Of a DNA stretch of 64,000 bases, positions 8,231 to 16,892 are shown one piece after another. Position numbers and translations under genes: made by a program. Source of the stretch: CAYTZH01 sp964442285 (lineage in GTDB: Bacteria; Myxococcota_A; UBA9160; JAFDET01); NCBI GenBank assembly GCA_964442285.1, contig CAYTZH010000024.1:1-64000 (forward strand), written 5' to 3'. Each line of letters opens with the position of its first letter. The first letter of the stretch is position 1. The notes beneath the pieces are model-generated. The model saw only the letters and a program-made list of their open reading frames with translations. It had not been told where the DNA came from and searched no databases.

Positions 8231-8404
8231 CCGAGGGTACTCCTTCCCGGTCGCTGCATCGGAAGAAGCCTGGAGGTTCTTTACCGGAGCCTTCCCCAGG
8301 GGGGGGGCATCCCGCCGCCGCCCGGGCGGCGGGCTTCCCCGGCAGGGGCCGTCAAGGTCCCCGGTCGGGGCTCCGAAACGCCACGGCGGAGAACCCGCCC
8401 GATC
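8231..8404. promoter_or_regulatory. divergent spacer between diguanylate cyclase and histidine kinase
   Basis: These 174 bp contain a run of nine G at about 8301-8309 and a strong GC palindrome (CCGCCGCCCGGGCGGCGG) close by. I looked for a c-di-GMP riboswitch here and saw none of its conserved sequence. Promoters for the two divergent genes must lie here, but no convincing -35/-10 pair can be named. Confidence 0.4.
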
Positions 8405-10147
8405 ATGCAGCCCTATCTGCTCGTGCCGCTGGTGTCGGCATTGACCTCGATGATGCTGATGGCGGCGATCCTGGTCCGGGACGCCAATCACCCGTCCAAC
8501 CGGCGGGCGGCGCTGCTCGTGGCCGGGGCGGTGTGGTGGGCCGCATGCGAGGTGCTGTGGAATGCGGCCGAGCGGCCGGAGACCGTGCTGGCCCTGGTGC
8601 GCCTCTCCGCCTTCGGCTTCGTGTTCCTCGGTCCGTTGGCGCTGCACCTCTTCCTGGACTCCTCGGCCGCACCGGCGCCGCGGCTGCGACGCCTGCTCCC
8701 GGGCGCCTACGCACTGGCCGCGGTCTTCCTGGCCATCACCCTCACGACCGACTGGATCCACACCGGCGTGCGTCGCATGCCGTGGGGCTGGGCGTACGAG
8801 CTCGGTCCCGCCTACCTCCTCTTCTACGCCTTCACGGTGAGTTGCGTGGTCGCCGGCATGCACGCCCTGTGGCGGGCCTTCCAGGGGACGAGCTCCCGCA
8901 GCGAGCTCGCCCAGGCGCGGCTGCTGATCGCGGGGACGCTGATCCCCCTGAGCGTCGCGTCCGCCACCGACGGCCTGCTGCCGCTCGCCGGCATCCAGGT
9001 TCCGCGGCTGGGGACGGCGTCGTTCGCCCTGCTGGCGGCCGTCATCGCCTGGAAGTTCTACCACTTCGGCTACGCCCTGATCGCACCGGGCGACTCCGGC
9101 CGCGAGATCCTCGAGAGCCTGCGCGACGGCGTCGCCACCACCCGCCTCGACGGAGGCGTCCGCTCGGTCAACGCCAGCTTCGCCCGGCTGATGGGCTGTC
9201 GGCCCGCGGCCCTGGAAGGACGGAACGTGCGCCTGCTCATCCCCGCGCTGCCCCTGGATCCGCCCCGGGAGGTGAGCAGCCTGGAGTGCGAGCTGCGCTC
9301 CGCCCGGGGCGCGGCCATCCCGGTCTCCGTGTCGACCGCGCTGCTCCACGACAAGCAGGGGGACCCCATGGGGCTGGTGCTCTCCGCGCGCGACCTGCGG
9401 GAGGTCGTCGAGCTGCGCAACCAGCTCGTCGTGTCGGGACGGCTGGCGGCCGTCGGAGAGCTGGCCGCGGGCATCGCCCACGAGATCAACAACCCCATGG
9501 CCTTCGTGCGCGCCAACCTGGCCGCGCTCGCCCGGCTCTGGGAGGAGCTGGGCGAGCGCACGAACCGGGACCGGGATGCCGAGGAGACCCTGGAGGAGGG
9601 CCGGGAGATCCTGGCCGAGTGCATCGAGGGCGTGGAGCGCACGACCGACATCGTCCGCGACATCAAGGGGTTCTCCCAAGCCGGCTCGACCCCCGACGAG
9701 AGCCTCGATCTGAACGAGGCGCTCGTGGCGGTGCTGCGGGTGGCCGACTCCCAGCTCCGCTACCGCGCCCGGGTCGAGACCTCCTTCGCCGAGGACCTGC
9801 CCTGGGTGCGCGGGTCCGGCCAGGAGCTCAAGCAGGTGTTCCTCAACCTGCTGATCAACGCCAGCCACGCCGTGTCGGAGGGCGGGCGGGTTCGCGTCGA
9901 GACCCACCGGCTGGCGGGCGACGCCTTCGTGACGATCTCCGACGACGGCTGCGGCATCTCGAACGATGCGCTCGAGCGGATCTGCGACCCCTTCTTCACG
10001 ACGCGCCCTCTCGGTGAGGGCACCGGCCTCGGGCTCGCCATCTCCCACCAGATCATCCGCAACCACGGCGGCGAGATCACGGTGGAGTCCCGGCCCGGGC
10101 AGGGCACGGTGTTCCGCGTGCGCCTGCCGGGCATCGCCACGCCCTGA
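8405..10147 (+). CDS. orphan sensor histidine kinase with multi-TM input and PAS domain
   Basis: A 580-residue kinase. Residues 1-225 form about seven membrane helices resembling the histidine-kinase N-terminal 7TM module. A PAS domain covers roughly 231-335. The phosphorylated histidine is H359 in GIAHEINNPMAF. The ATPase domain shows the N-box NLLINASHAV, the G1 box DDGCGI and the G2 box GEGTGLGLAI. It should autophosphorylate and pass phosphate to a response regulator, but none is encoded nearby. The shared divergent promoter region suggests a link with the diguanylate cyclase gene. Confidence 0.92.
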   Translation: MQPYLLVPLVSALTSMMLMAAILVRDANHPSNRRAALLVAGAVWWAACEVLWNAAERPETVLALVRLSAFGFVFLGPLALHLFLDSSAAPAPRLRRLLPGAYALAAVFLAITLTTDWIHTGVRRMPWGWAYELGPAYLLFYAFTVSCVVAGMHALWRAFQGTSSRSELAQARLLIAGTLIPLSVASATDGLLPLAGIQVPRLGTASFALLAAVIAWKFYHFGYALIAPGDSGREILESLRDGVATTRLDGGVRSVNASFARLMGCRPAALEGRNVRLLIPALPLDPPREVSSLECELRSARGAAIPVSVSTALLHDKQGDPMGLVLSARDLREVVELRNQLVVSGRLAAVGELAAGIAHEINNPMAFVRANLAALARLWEELGERTNRDRDAEETLEEGREILAECIEGVERTTDIVRDIKGFSQAGSTPDESLDLNEALVAVLRVADSQLRYRARVETSFAEDLPWVRGSGQELKQVFLNLLINASHAVSEGGRVRVETHRLAGDAFVTISDDGCGISNDALERICDPFFTTRPLGEGTGLGLAISHQIIRNHGGEITVESRPGQGTVFRVRLPGIATP

Positions 10148-10150
10148 GGC

Positions 10151-11071
10151 TCAGCGGCCCAGCCGCGGCGACACCTCCTCCATCAGCAGCGAGAGCGCCT
10201 CGGCGGGCGGGTGGCCGCGGAGGTCGAGGGTGATGCGGTGGGCGCCCTGGGCCGCCAGGGCGGCGATCCGCTCGGCGGCCCGATCCGGCCCGCCGAAGAC
10301 GTGATGGCGCTCGACATCGCCGAACCACTGGGCCGCGGGACCCGCGCGCTGCAGCGCCGCGCGCGCCTCCTGCTCGTGCACGCCGAGCACGCCGATGGCG
10401 AACACGCTCACCTCGAGGTCCTGCGGGGTGCGGCCGGCCTCGGCCAGGGTCCGGAGGCCCGCCTCCAGCTCGTGAGGCAGGGGACAGTTCCAGCCGTCCG
10501 CGCACGTGGCCAGCATGCGCAGCATCCGCGGTCCGCGCGCCGCCACCACCAGGGGCACCGGCAGCTCCGGACGCGGATGGATCCGCGCGCCTTCCGCCCG
10601 CGCGAAGCGACCCCGGTAGTGAGCCGGGTCGTCGCGCCAGAGCACCTGCAGGCACTCGACCGTCTCGCGGACCTGCTCCACCCGCGCTCCGGCGGACAGG
10701 GGGGCGAAGCCGAGCTGGGCACAGGCCTCGGCGTAGGTCATGCCGCCGGCGCCGAGCCCGAGACGCAGGCGACCCGGTGCCAGGCTCGCCAGGGTGCCGG
10801 CCTGCTTGGCCAGCAGGGCCGGCGCCCGGAACGGGGTGGCCAGGATGAGCGGTCCGATCGGCACCCGCCGCGTCGACGCAGCGAGCGCCGAGAGCAGCGT
10901 CCAGCACTCGAGCACCCCGGCCTCCGGCCGGGTGACGTTCAGCAGGTGGTCGGGCACCCAGAGCCCGTCGATGCCGGCGACCTCCCCGGCACGTCCGAGG
11001 GCCAGGACGTCGGGTCCCGAGATCCCGTGGGCGGGAAGGATCCAGTCCAGGGCGGGGCCCGCGGCTGCCAT
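10151..11071 (-). CDS. LLM-class oxidoreductase, probably F420-dependent
   Basis: A 306-residue luciferase-like TIM-barrel protein. It has GIDGLWVPDHLLN after the first helix, then RVPIGPLILATPFRAP and GRLRLGLGAGG, all standard for F420-dependent LLM enzymes of the N5,N10-methylene-H4MPT reductase type. The start ATG at 11071 has GCTCCTCC (GGAGGAGC on the coding strand) directly upstream. A 24-bp tandem duplication just upstream copies this ribosome-binding segment. Substrate unknown. The stop is only 3 nt from the stop of the converging histidine kinase gene. Confidence 0.85.
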   Translation of the reverse strand: MAAAGPALDWILPAHGISGPDVLALGRAGEVAGIDGLWVPDHLLNVTRPEAGVLECWTLLSALAASTRRVPIGPLILATPFRAPALLAKQAGTLASLAPGRLRLGLGAGGMTYAEACAQLGFAPLSAGARVEQVRETVECLQVLWRDDPAHYRGRFARAEGARIHPRPELPVPLVVAARGPRMLRMLATCADGWNCPLPHELEAGLRTLAEAGRTPQDLEVSVFAIGVLGVHEQEARAALQRAGPAAQWFGDVERHHVFGGPDRAAERIAALAAQGAHRITLDLRGHPPAEALSLLMEEVSPRLGR

Positions 11072-11075
11072 TGCT

Positions 11076-11122
11076 CCTCCAGCTCGGTGCGCGCCCGCAC
11101 CTCCAGCTCGGTGCGCGCCCGC
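11076..11122. repeat. 24-bp tandem duplication upstream of the luciferase-like gene
   Basis: A 23-bp sequence beginning CCTCCAGCTCGG occurs at 11076-11098 and again at 11100-11122. Each copy contains the complement of a GGAGG ribosome-binding sequence, but only the copy nearest 11071 is positioned to be used. Confidence 0.8.
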
Positions 11123-11189
11123 GGGAGTGTACCGGGCGGGCGAGGCGGGGCATCGGCGCCGCGCCGGCTCCGGGGGTAAGCTTGCGGTC

Positions 11190-11894
11190 ATGGACGCCCC
11201 CGAGCCCCGCGTCCCGCCGGCGGGTCCGTCGCGGGAGCTGCCCGCGACGCTGCCGGCCGCCGCCCAGGAGTTCGCCCGCCACACGAGCCCGCGCATCCTG
11301 GCGGCGCTGGTGGCCGGCTTCGCGGTCTGGCGGCTGGCGCTCCTGCCCGCGGCCGGGCCCTCTCCGGCCGAGCTGCTCGTCGTCGTCGCGCTCGTCGGGT
11401 TCTGGCCGCTCCAGGAGTGGCTGATCCACGTCTTCATCCTGCACTTCCGACCGCGGCGGATCGCCGGCCGGGTGGTCGACTTCCGGGTCCCCCAGCTCCA
11501 TCGCGCCCACCACGCCGACCCCTGGCGGCTCGAGCTGGTCTTCATCCCGGTGCACGTCTTCGCCTTCGCGCCCCTGCTCGTGGCGGCCATCGCCCTGCTG
11601 GCCGCGCCGGCGCCGGCCGTCGCGGCGACAGCGCTGGCCCTCTACTTCGCCCTCTCGCTCCACTACGAGTGGGTCCACTTCCTGGTCCACACCCGCTACC
11701 GGCCGCGCTCGCGCACCTACCAGCGCCTCTGGCGGAACCACCGCCTCCACCACTTCAAGAACGAGCGCTTCTGGTACGGCGTCACCATGCTCGGAGGCGA
11801 TCGCCTCCTCGGAACGGGGCCGGATCGCGACGCGGTGCCGACCTCGGCCACGGCGCGCACGCTCGGTCTCGAGCGGGGCCTGGGCGCGCCTTGA
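11190..11894 (+). CDS. fatty acid hydroxylase / sterol desaturase superfamily protein
   Basis: A 234-residue membrane protein with the histidine clusters of the di-iron hydroxylase superfamily: EWLIH, then HRAHHAD, HYEWVHFLVHTRY and NHRLHHFK, which together would bind two irons on the cytoplasmic side. Such enzymes hydroxylate or desaturate fatty acids, sterols or carotenoids; the substrate here is not evident. The start ATG at 11190 lies 7 nt after TAAGCT, suggesting a leaderless message. The next gene starts with a TTG that overlaps this stop, so they are probably translated together. Confidence 0.85.
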   Translation: MDAPEPRVPPAGPSRELPATLPAAAQEFARHTSPRILAALVAGFAVWRLALLPAAGPSPAELLVVVALVGFWPLQEWLIHVFILHFRPRRIAGRVVDFRVPQLHRAHHADPWRLELVFIPVHVFAFAPLLVAAIALLAAPAPAVAATALALYFALSLHYEWVHFLVHTRYRPRSRTYQRLWRNHRLHHFKNERFWYGVTMLGGDRLLGTGPDRDAVPTSATARTLGLERGLGAP

Positions 11895-12493
11895 GCCTCT
11901 GGTCGACGATGCGCGGCGATTTGGAGGCCGTGGAGCGCAACGACCCGGCCGCCGGCGGTCGCGCCGAGATCCTGCTCTGCCACACGCCGCTCCACGCCAT
12001 CTGGCTGTACCGGATCGCCCACCGACTCCACGCCCGCTGGAGCCGCACGCTCCTGGCGCGTTGGCTCTCGGTACTGGCGCGGTTCTGGTCCGGCGTGGAG
12101 ATCCATCCCGGCGCCGTGATCGGCGAGCGCTTCTTCATCGACCACGGGACGGGCGTGGTGGTGGGCGCCACGGCCGAGGTGGGCGACGACTGCTTCCTCT
12201 TCCACAACGTCACGCTGGGGGGCACCGGGCACCACCACGGCAAGCGCCACCCGACCCTGGGCCACGGCGTCTTCGTGGGCACCGGCGCCGTCCTGCTGGG
12301 ACCGATCCACGTGGGCGACCGCGCCAAGATCGGCGCCAACTCCTTCGTGCGCATGCACGACGTCCCCGCCGACTGCACGGTGGTGGGCAGCCCCGCGCGG
12401 GTGGTGAAGCGCAACGGACGTCGGGTGGAGGAGGAGCTCGCCCCCACCCGGCTTCGGGAAGAGACGATCCGCATCGCGGCCAACGACGCGTGA
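11891..12493 (+). CDS. cysE: serine O-acetyltransferase
   Basis: About 200 residues. The N-terminal helical part (MRGDLEAVERNDPAA) precedes a left-handed beta-helix of hexapeptide repeats (IHPGAVIGERFFIDHGTGVV and following turns). GTGHHHGKRHPTLG is the active-site loop with catalytic histidine. The enzyme acetylates L-serine with acetyl-CoA, the first step of cysteine synthesis. The TTG at 11891 overlaps the previous stop (TTGA) and keeps the usual N-terminal helix; ATG 11909 is an alternative giving 194 residues. No cysK adjoins. Confidence 0.9.
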   Translation: MSLWSTMRGDLEAVERNDPAAGGRAEILLCHTPLHAIWLYRIAHRLHARWSRTLLARWLSVLARFWSGVEIHPGAVIGERFFIDHGTGVVVGATAEVGDDCFLFHNVTLGGTGHHHGKRHPTLGHGVFVGTGAVLLGPIHVGDRAKIGANSFVRMHDVPADCTVVGSPARVVKRNGRRVEEELAPTRLREETIRIAANDA

Positions 12494-12518
12494 AGCCCCC
12501 ACCCGACAGGAGATGCCC

Positions 12519-13961
12519 ATGAGCGACCCGTTCGTCGACCTGGATGCCACCGCGCAGGCGGAGCTGGTGAGGAGCGGCCAGGCGAGCCCCGCGGAGCTCG
12601 TGGACGCCGCCATCGCCCGCATCGAGAAGCTCAACCCGGACCTGAACGCGGTGATCCACGAGCGCTTCGAGGCCGCCCGCCGGGAGGCCGCCGCGCCGCT
12701 CCCGGAAGGGCCCTTCCGCGGCGTGCCCTTTCTGCTCAAGGACCTCGGCGGCAGCGCTGCCGGGGATCCCTTCCACCTCGGCAGCGCCTTCCTCAAGAAC
12801 CGCGACTTCCGCGCGGCGCGGGACGCCTACTTCACCGAGAAGATCCGGCGGGCCGGCTTCGTGATCCTGGGCCGGACCAACACGCCCGAGCTCGGCCTGA
12901 TGCCGACCACCGAGCCGACGGCCTACGGCCCCTCGCGCAATCCCTGGAGCCCGAGTCACTCGCCGGGCGGATCGAGCGGGGGCGGCGCGGCCGCGGTCGC
13001 CGCGCGGCTCGTGCCGGTAGCCCACGCCAGCGACGGCGGCGGCTCGATCCGCATCCCCGCGGCCCACTGCGGGCTGGTGGGACTCAAGCCCACCCGCGGC
13101 CGCTCGTCGTTCGGGCCCGATGTGGGAGAGCGCTGGCACGGCTTCTCGGTGGAGCTGGTGGTGAGCCACAGCGTGCGCGACACGGCCGGCGTGCTGGACG
13201 CGGTGGCCGGCCCGATGCCCGGCGACCCCTACGCCGCCGCCCCGCCGGCCCGTCCCTTCGCCGAGGCGCTCGCGCGCGATCCCGACCGGCTGCGCATCGG
13301 CCTGCTGGCCCGCGGCGTGCGCGACCTGGCGCTCGTCCCCGAGTGCGAGGCCGCCGTGCGCCACACGGCGAGCCTGCTGGGCGAGCTGGGCCACGAGATC
13401 GAGGAGTCGCACCCCGCAGCCCTCGACGACCCGGAGCTGGCCTCCGCGGTGGCCAAGGTGATCATGGCCAGCACGGCCCGGGCCCTGGCGGGCTGGGCGG
13501 AGAAGACCGGCGTCGAGCCGGGACCCGAGGAGGTCGAGCCGAGCACGTGGACCCTGGCGCAGGTCGGCCGGCAGCTCAGCGCGCCGGACTACCTGGGCGC
13601 CATCGACCGCGTCCACGGCTACGGGCGCCAGATCGCGGCCTGGTTCGACGAGGGCGGCTTCGACCTGCTCCTCTCCCCCACCTGCGCCGATCTGCCCCCG
13701 GAGCTGGGAAGCTTCGCCTCCCCGCCGGACCAGCCCCTGGCGGGCTTCGCCCGGGCCGCCGTGTACGCCTGCTACACCTCGCCCTTCAACGCCACGGGCC
13801 AGCCGGGGATCTCGCTGCCGCTCCACTGGTCGGCGTCGGGCCTGCCCGTCGGCAGCCAGCTGGTGGCTCGCACCGGGGGCGAGGACCTGCTGCTGCAGGT
13901 GGCGGCCCAGGTCGAGCGCGCCCACCCGTGGATGTCGCGCAAGCCGCCGATCTGCGCCTGA
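12519..13961 (+). CDS. amidase signature family hydrolase
   Basis: A 480-residue amidase signature enzyme. The Ser-cisSer-Lys triad is visible: lysine in PFLLKDLGG near residue 77, the glycine/serine stretch SPGGSSGGGAAA, and the nucleophile serine in SDGGGSIRIPAA. Family members cleave amides such as carboxamides, glutaminyl-tRNA intermediates or amino-acid amides; the specific substrate is unknown, and absence of gatB/gatC argues against GatA. The ATG at 12519 is preferred to ATG 12513 because AGGAG at 12508-12512 then has a 6-nt spacing. Confidence 0.9.
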   Translation: MSDPFVDLDATAQAELVRSGQASPAELVDAAIARIEKLNPDLNAVIHERFEAARREAAAPLPEGPFRGVPFLLKDLGGSAAGDPFHLGSAFLKNRDFRAARDAYFTEKIRRAGFVILGRTNTPELGLMPTTEPTAYGPSRNPWSPSHSPGGSSGGGAAAVAARLVPVAHASDGGGSIRIPAAHCGLVGLKPTRGRSSFGPDVGERWHGFSVELVVSHSVRDTAGVLDAVAGPMPGDPYAAAPPARPFAEALARDPDRLRIGLLARGVRDLALVPECEAAVRHTASLLGELGHEIEESHPAALDDPELASAVAKVIMASTARALAGWAEKTGVEPGPEEVEPSTWTLAQVGRQLSAPDYLGAIDRVHGYGRQIAAWFDEGGFDLLLSPTCADLPPELGSFASPPDQPLAGFARAAVYACYTSPFNATGQPGISLPLHWSASGLPVGSQLVARTGGEDLLLQVAAQVERAHPWMSRKPPICA

Positions 13962-13965
13962 GGCC

Positions 13966-14712
13966 TCAGGCCGCCGCGGGCTGCGCCTTCTGGTCGTCGA
14001 GCTCGGCGGCGATGAGTCCGCGCACGCGTTGGGTCAGGTCGTCGACGGAGAGGTCGGCGAAGGCTTCGCAGGGCAGCGGCTCCAACACCTGGATCCGGAT
14101 GTCGTGTCGACCGCGGATCACCACGCCCTTCTTCGGGAGCGCGTGGTGGGTCCCGTGGATCACGATGGGCAGGATCGGCCGCCGGCAGCGGAGCGCGAGC
14201 TCGAAGGCCCCGGGCTTGAAGGGTCGCATCACGCCGTCGATCGAGCGCGTGCCCTCGGGAAACATCATGATCGAGTTGTCGGCCGCCAGGGTCTTCTCGC
14301 AGGCCTCGAGCATGCGCTTCACGCTCTCGCGGTCGCCCCGACGCAGCTCGATGTAGCCATTCAAGCGCATGTTCCAACCGATGAAGGGCACCCGGAAGTT
14401 CTCGATCTTGGAGATCCACTTGTAGTGGGAGAAGAGCCGGAACAGCACCAGGATGTCGAGCAGGGAGAGGTGGTTGGCCACCATCACGTAGGTCTCGCCC
14501 GGCGTGATCTTCTCGCGCCCCTCCACCCGGACGCGCCACAGGGGGTTGAACCAGGTGTAGAGCGAGGCCCAGAAGCAGGTGAACTGGTGCAGGAGCCGCA
14601 GGCGCGGATCGAAGGGTAGGGAAACCAGCCAGATGAGGACGGCGACCGGGAACAGGAGCACGGAGCTCACGACCAGGAAGCTCCAGAACAGCACGGAGAA
14701 GAAGCCGGCCAC
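13966..14712 (-). CDS. 1-acyl-sn-glycerol-3-phosphate acyltransferase (PlsC/LPLAT family)
   Basis: A 248-residue acyltransferase with an N-terminal membrane anchor (VLFWSFLVVSSVLLFPVAVL). The catalytic motif NHLSLLD fits HX4D, and FPEGTRS is the phosphate-binding motif. PIVIHGTHHALPKK is the usual third block. It should acylate lysophosphatidic acid to phosphatidic acid at the inner membrane. The stop is 4 nt from the stop of the converging amidase gene. The DCC-family gene lies upstream on the same strand with 21 bp between, so the two may be cotranscribed. Confidence 0.92.
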   Translation of the reverse strand: MAGFFSVLFWSFLVVSSVLLFPVAVLIWLVSLPFDPRLRLLHQFTCFWASLYTWFNPLWRVRVEGREKITPGETYVMVANHLSLLDILVLFRLFSHYKWISKIENFRVPFIGWNMRLNGYIELRRGDRESVKRMLEACEKTLAADNSIMMFPEGTRSIDGVMRPFKPGAFELALRCRRPILPIVIHGTHHALPKKGVVIRGRHDIRIQVLEPLPCEAFADLSVDDLTQRVRGLIAAELDDQKAQPAAA

Positions 14713-14733
14713 GTGGGCCTCCCGTCGCGTGGC

Positions 14734-15177
14734 TCAGAGCAGGCGCTCGCGCAGCTCCGGCGTGGGAACCAGACAGGCCTCGCTGCGGCCGAACCAGGCG
14801 TAGCGACGCGCGGCGAACTGGTCGTACCCGAAGTCCCGCAGGGGCCGGGGCACGAGCCCGAGGAGCACGCCGAGCACCGGCCAGAGGCCGGACAGCCCGC
14901 GCAGGATGCGTGCGATGGCGGCACTCTTGACCCATACGCGCTCGTTCTCGACGAGCACGATCGTGTCGAGTGCATCCGCGGGAAGGCCGAAGCGCTCCTG
15001 CAGGGCACGTCCCACGGGCGACTGGAGCGCGGCGAAGGCGAAGCGCCCGGCGGGGTCGCGCGGGGCCACGAAGCGCACGGAGCCGCTGCAGAAGTTGCAG
15101 ACCCCGTCGAAGAGGACGACGGCGCGGCCGCGCAGGTCCGGCAGCGCTGAGGCGGGGTCGGCGACGGGATCGGCCAT
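14734..15177 (-). CDS. DCC-family thiol-disulfide oxidoreductase (DUF393)
   Basis: A 147-residue protein with the family signature VVLFDGVCNFCSGSVRF, whose CxxC pair is the presumed redox site in a thioredoxin-like fold. The middle ALQSPVGRALQERFGL and the late RDFGYDQFAARRYAWFG also fit the family. Its physiological partner is unknown. The ATG at 15177 lies exactly 7 nt after TACACT (15185-15190, minus strand), a clean example of the leaderless arrangement seen across the window. Confidence 0.88.
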   Translation of the reverse strand: MADPVADPASALPDLRGRAVVLFDGVCNFCSGSVRFVAPRDPAGRFAFAALQSPVGRALQERFGLPADALDTIVLVENERVWVKSAAIARILRGLSGLWPVLGVLLGLVPRPLRDFGYDQFAARRYAWFGRSEACLVPTPELRERLL

Positions 15178-15192
15178 GGGCGGCAGTGTAGC

Positions 15193-16110
15193 TCAGCGCC
15201 CTCCCGCGGCCCCCGGGGCCCGCAGCAAGGTGTCGAGGGAGCTCAGCGCCAGCGCCGTCCAGACGCAGCCGAAGGCCACCGCGTGGGCCCCGGTGAAGGG
15301 CTCCCGCCAGAGCAGGGTCGCGAGCAGGAGCTGGATGCTCGGCGCCAGGTACTGGAACAGGCCCACGGTGGCGTAGCGCAGGCGGCGGGCCGCGCCGGCG
15401 AACAGCAGCAGCGGGATGGCGGTCGCCGGCCCGGCGCAGGCCAGGAGCAGCGAGAAGCCCGGGTCCGCCGCGCCGAAGGCGCCTCCGCCGCCCACCGCCA
15501 GGGCCGCGAGCCCGACGCTCGCCAGGGGCGCCAGGAGCAGGGTCTCCACGCTGAGGCCCAGCAGCGAGTCCACCGGAGCGACCTTTCGCACCAGGCCGTA
15601 GAGGCTGAAGGTGCCGGCGAGGGACAGGGACACCCAGGGCGGCTGGCCGGCCGACACCACCAGGAAGGCGACTCCGACGCCGGCGATCCCCACGGCCAGG
15701 GCCTGGGCGCGGCTGAGCCGCTCGCGCAGGATCGCGACGCCCAGGGCCACCTGCACCAGGGGCGTGATGAAGTAGCCGAGGCTCGTCTCGAGCACCCGCT
15801 CGGAGTTCACGGCCCAGAGGAAGACGAGCCAGTTCGATCCGATCAGCGCCGTGCTCGCCAGCAGCGGCAGCAGGCGCACCCGATCCCGCAGCAGCGGCGC
15901 CACCTCGCCGAGCCGGCCCTGCAGCGCCAGCAGCGCGCCGACGAAGACCACCGACCACACCACCCGGTGCCCGAGGATCTCGGCGGCCCCGACCCGATCG
16001 AGGGCCCTCCAGAACAGCGGCGAGAAGCCCCAGAACAGGTAGGCCCCGAGGGCGTAGACCGCGCCCGGGACTCCCTGGCGGTCCGCGGCGCGTGTGCGAT
16101 GGTCGGGCAC
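15193..16110 (-). CDS. rarD: EamA/RarD-type transporter
   Basis: About 305 residues forming ten hydrophobic helices in two EamA halves. YALGAYLFWGFSPLFWRAL at the start, and NWLVFLWAVNSERVLETSLGYFITP in the middle, are characteristic of RarD rather than general EamA exporters. Function in vivo is poorly known; it is usually called a permease linked to chloramphenicol sensitivity. The start is GTG 16110, with GAGGAG 5 nt upstream. Both lie inside a 35-bp tandem repeat that runs into an N gap, so additional out-of-frame copies of the same start signal lie upstream. Confidence 0.88.
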   Translation of the reverse strand: MPDHRTRAADRQGVPGAVYALGAYLFWGFSPLFWRALDRVGAAEILGHRVVWSVVFVGALLALQGRLGEVAPLLRDRVRLLPLLASTALIGSNWLVFLWAVNSERVLETSLGYFITPLVQVALGVAILRERLSRAQALAVGIAGVGVAFLVVSAGQPPWVSLSLAGTFSLYGLVRKVAPVDSLLGLSVETLLLAPLASVGLAALAVGGGGAFGAADPGFSLLLACAGPATAIPLLLFAGAARRLRYATVGLFQYLAPSIQLLLATLLWREPFTGAHAVAFGCVWTALALSSLDTLLRAPGAAGGR

Positions 16111-16301
16111 GGCGGCTCCTCGACGCGTGCGCGATGNNNNNNNNNNNNNNNNNNNNNNNNNNNNNNNNNNNNNNNNNNNNNNNNNNNNNNNNNNNNNNNN
16201 NNNNNNNNNNNNNNNNNNNNNNNNNNNNNNNNNNNNGCGATGGTCGGGCACGGCGGCTCCTCGACGCGTGCGCGATGCTCGGGCACGGCGGCTCCTCGAC
16301 G
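16096..16301. repeat. 35-bp tandem repeat carrying the rarD start signal, interrupted by a gap
   Basis: Units of 35 bp start at 16096, 16131 (cut by the gap), 16237 and 16272; the last has one substitution and then diverges. Each full unit contains, on the minus strand, GAGGAG-N5-GTG. Because 35 is not a multiple of three, only the copy nearest the gene (and every third copy beyond) is in frame with rarD. The true copy number is hidden by the 100-N gap. Confidence 0.85.
16137..16236. other. assembly gap, 100 N
   Basis: Exactly 100 N, the conventional length for a gap of unknown size. Both flanks carry the same 35-bp tandem unit, so the gap is an unresolved repeat array rather than missing unique sequence. 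Confidence 0.95.
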
Positions 16302-16346
16302 GGGCCCTAGCGCAAGGAAGCGGCCGCTGCGAGTCCGTCGATCCCC

Positions 16347-16892
16347 GTGACGCCCCCCGACCTCTGGATCTTCGCCTACGGCTCGTTGGTCTGGCGCCCG
16401 GCCATACCCCACGCAGAGTCGCGTCGGGCGACGGTGCGCGGCTGGGCCCGACGCTTCTGGCAGGGCTCCACCGATCACCGGGGCGTTCCGGGCGCGCCCG
16501 GACGCGTGGTGACCCTGGTGGAGGCGCGCGACGCCCGCTGCGACGGCGTGGCCTACCGGGTGGCGCCGGCCGACCGCGCGCGCGTGCTGCGCGAGCTCGA
16601 CGTGCGCGAGCGCGGCGGCTACGAGCGCCTCGATCTCGCGCTCGAGTGGGTCGACACGGCGGAGCCGCGACCCGGCGCGGTGGCGCTGACCTACGTGGCC
16701 GCCGCGCACAATCCGAACTACCTGGGTCCCGCCCCCCTGCCGGCGATCGCGGCGCAGGTGCGGCGCTCCCACGGGCCCAGCGGCTCCAACGTCGAGTACG
16801 TGCTACGTCTCGCCGACGCCTTGCGCCGGCTGGACGCCGAGGACCCGCACGTGTTCGGGCTGGAGGCCCTCCTGCAGGAGGAGACATCGTGA
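16347..16892 (+). CDS. chaC: gamma-glutamylcyclotransferase, ChaC family
   Basis: A 181-residue protein with the glycine loop FAYGSLVWRP near residue 9 and the catalytic glutamate in LDVRERGGYERLDL. TYVAAAHNPNYLGPAP is the typical later block of ChaC. Family members split glutathione (or other gamma-glutamyl compounds) into 5-oxoproline and the remaining dipeptide in the cytoplasm. Start GTG 16347. The stop overlaps the GTG of the BadH-like gene by 4 nt, which is odd because the functions do not obviously belong together. Confidence 0.9.
   Translation: MTPPDLWIFAYGSLVWRPAIPHAESRRATVRGWARRFWQGSTDHRGVPGAPGRVVTLVEARDARCDGVAYRVAPADRARVLRELDVRERGGYERLDLALEWVDTAEPRPGAVALTYVAAAHNPNYLGPAPLPAIAAQVRRSHGPSGSNVEYVLRLADALRRLDAEDPHVFGLEALLQEETS

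Noticed and set aside
8231..8404. c-di-GMP riboswitch before the diguanylate cyclase or histidine kinase
   Set aside because: None of the conserved GEMM sequence elements are present; only GC palindromes and a G-run are seen.
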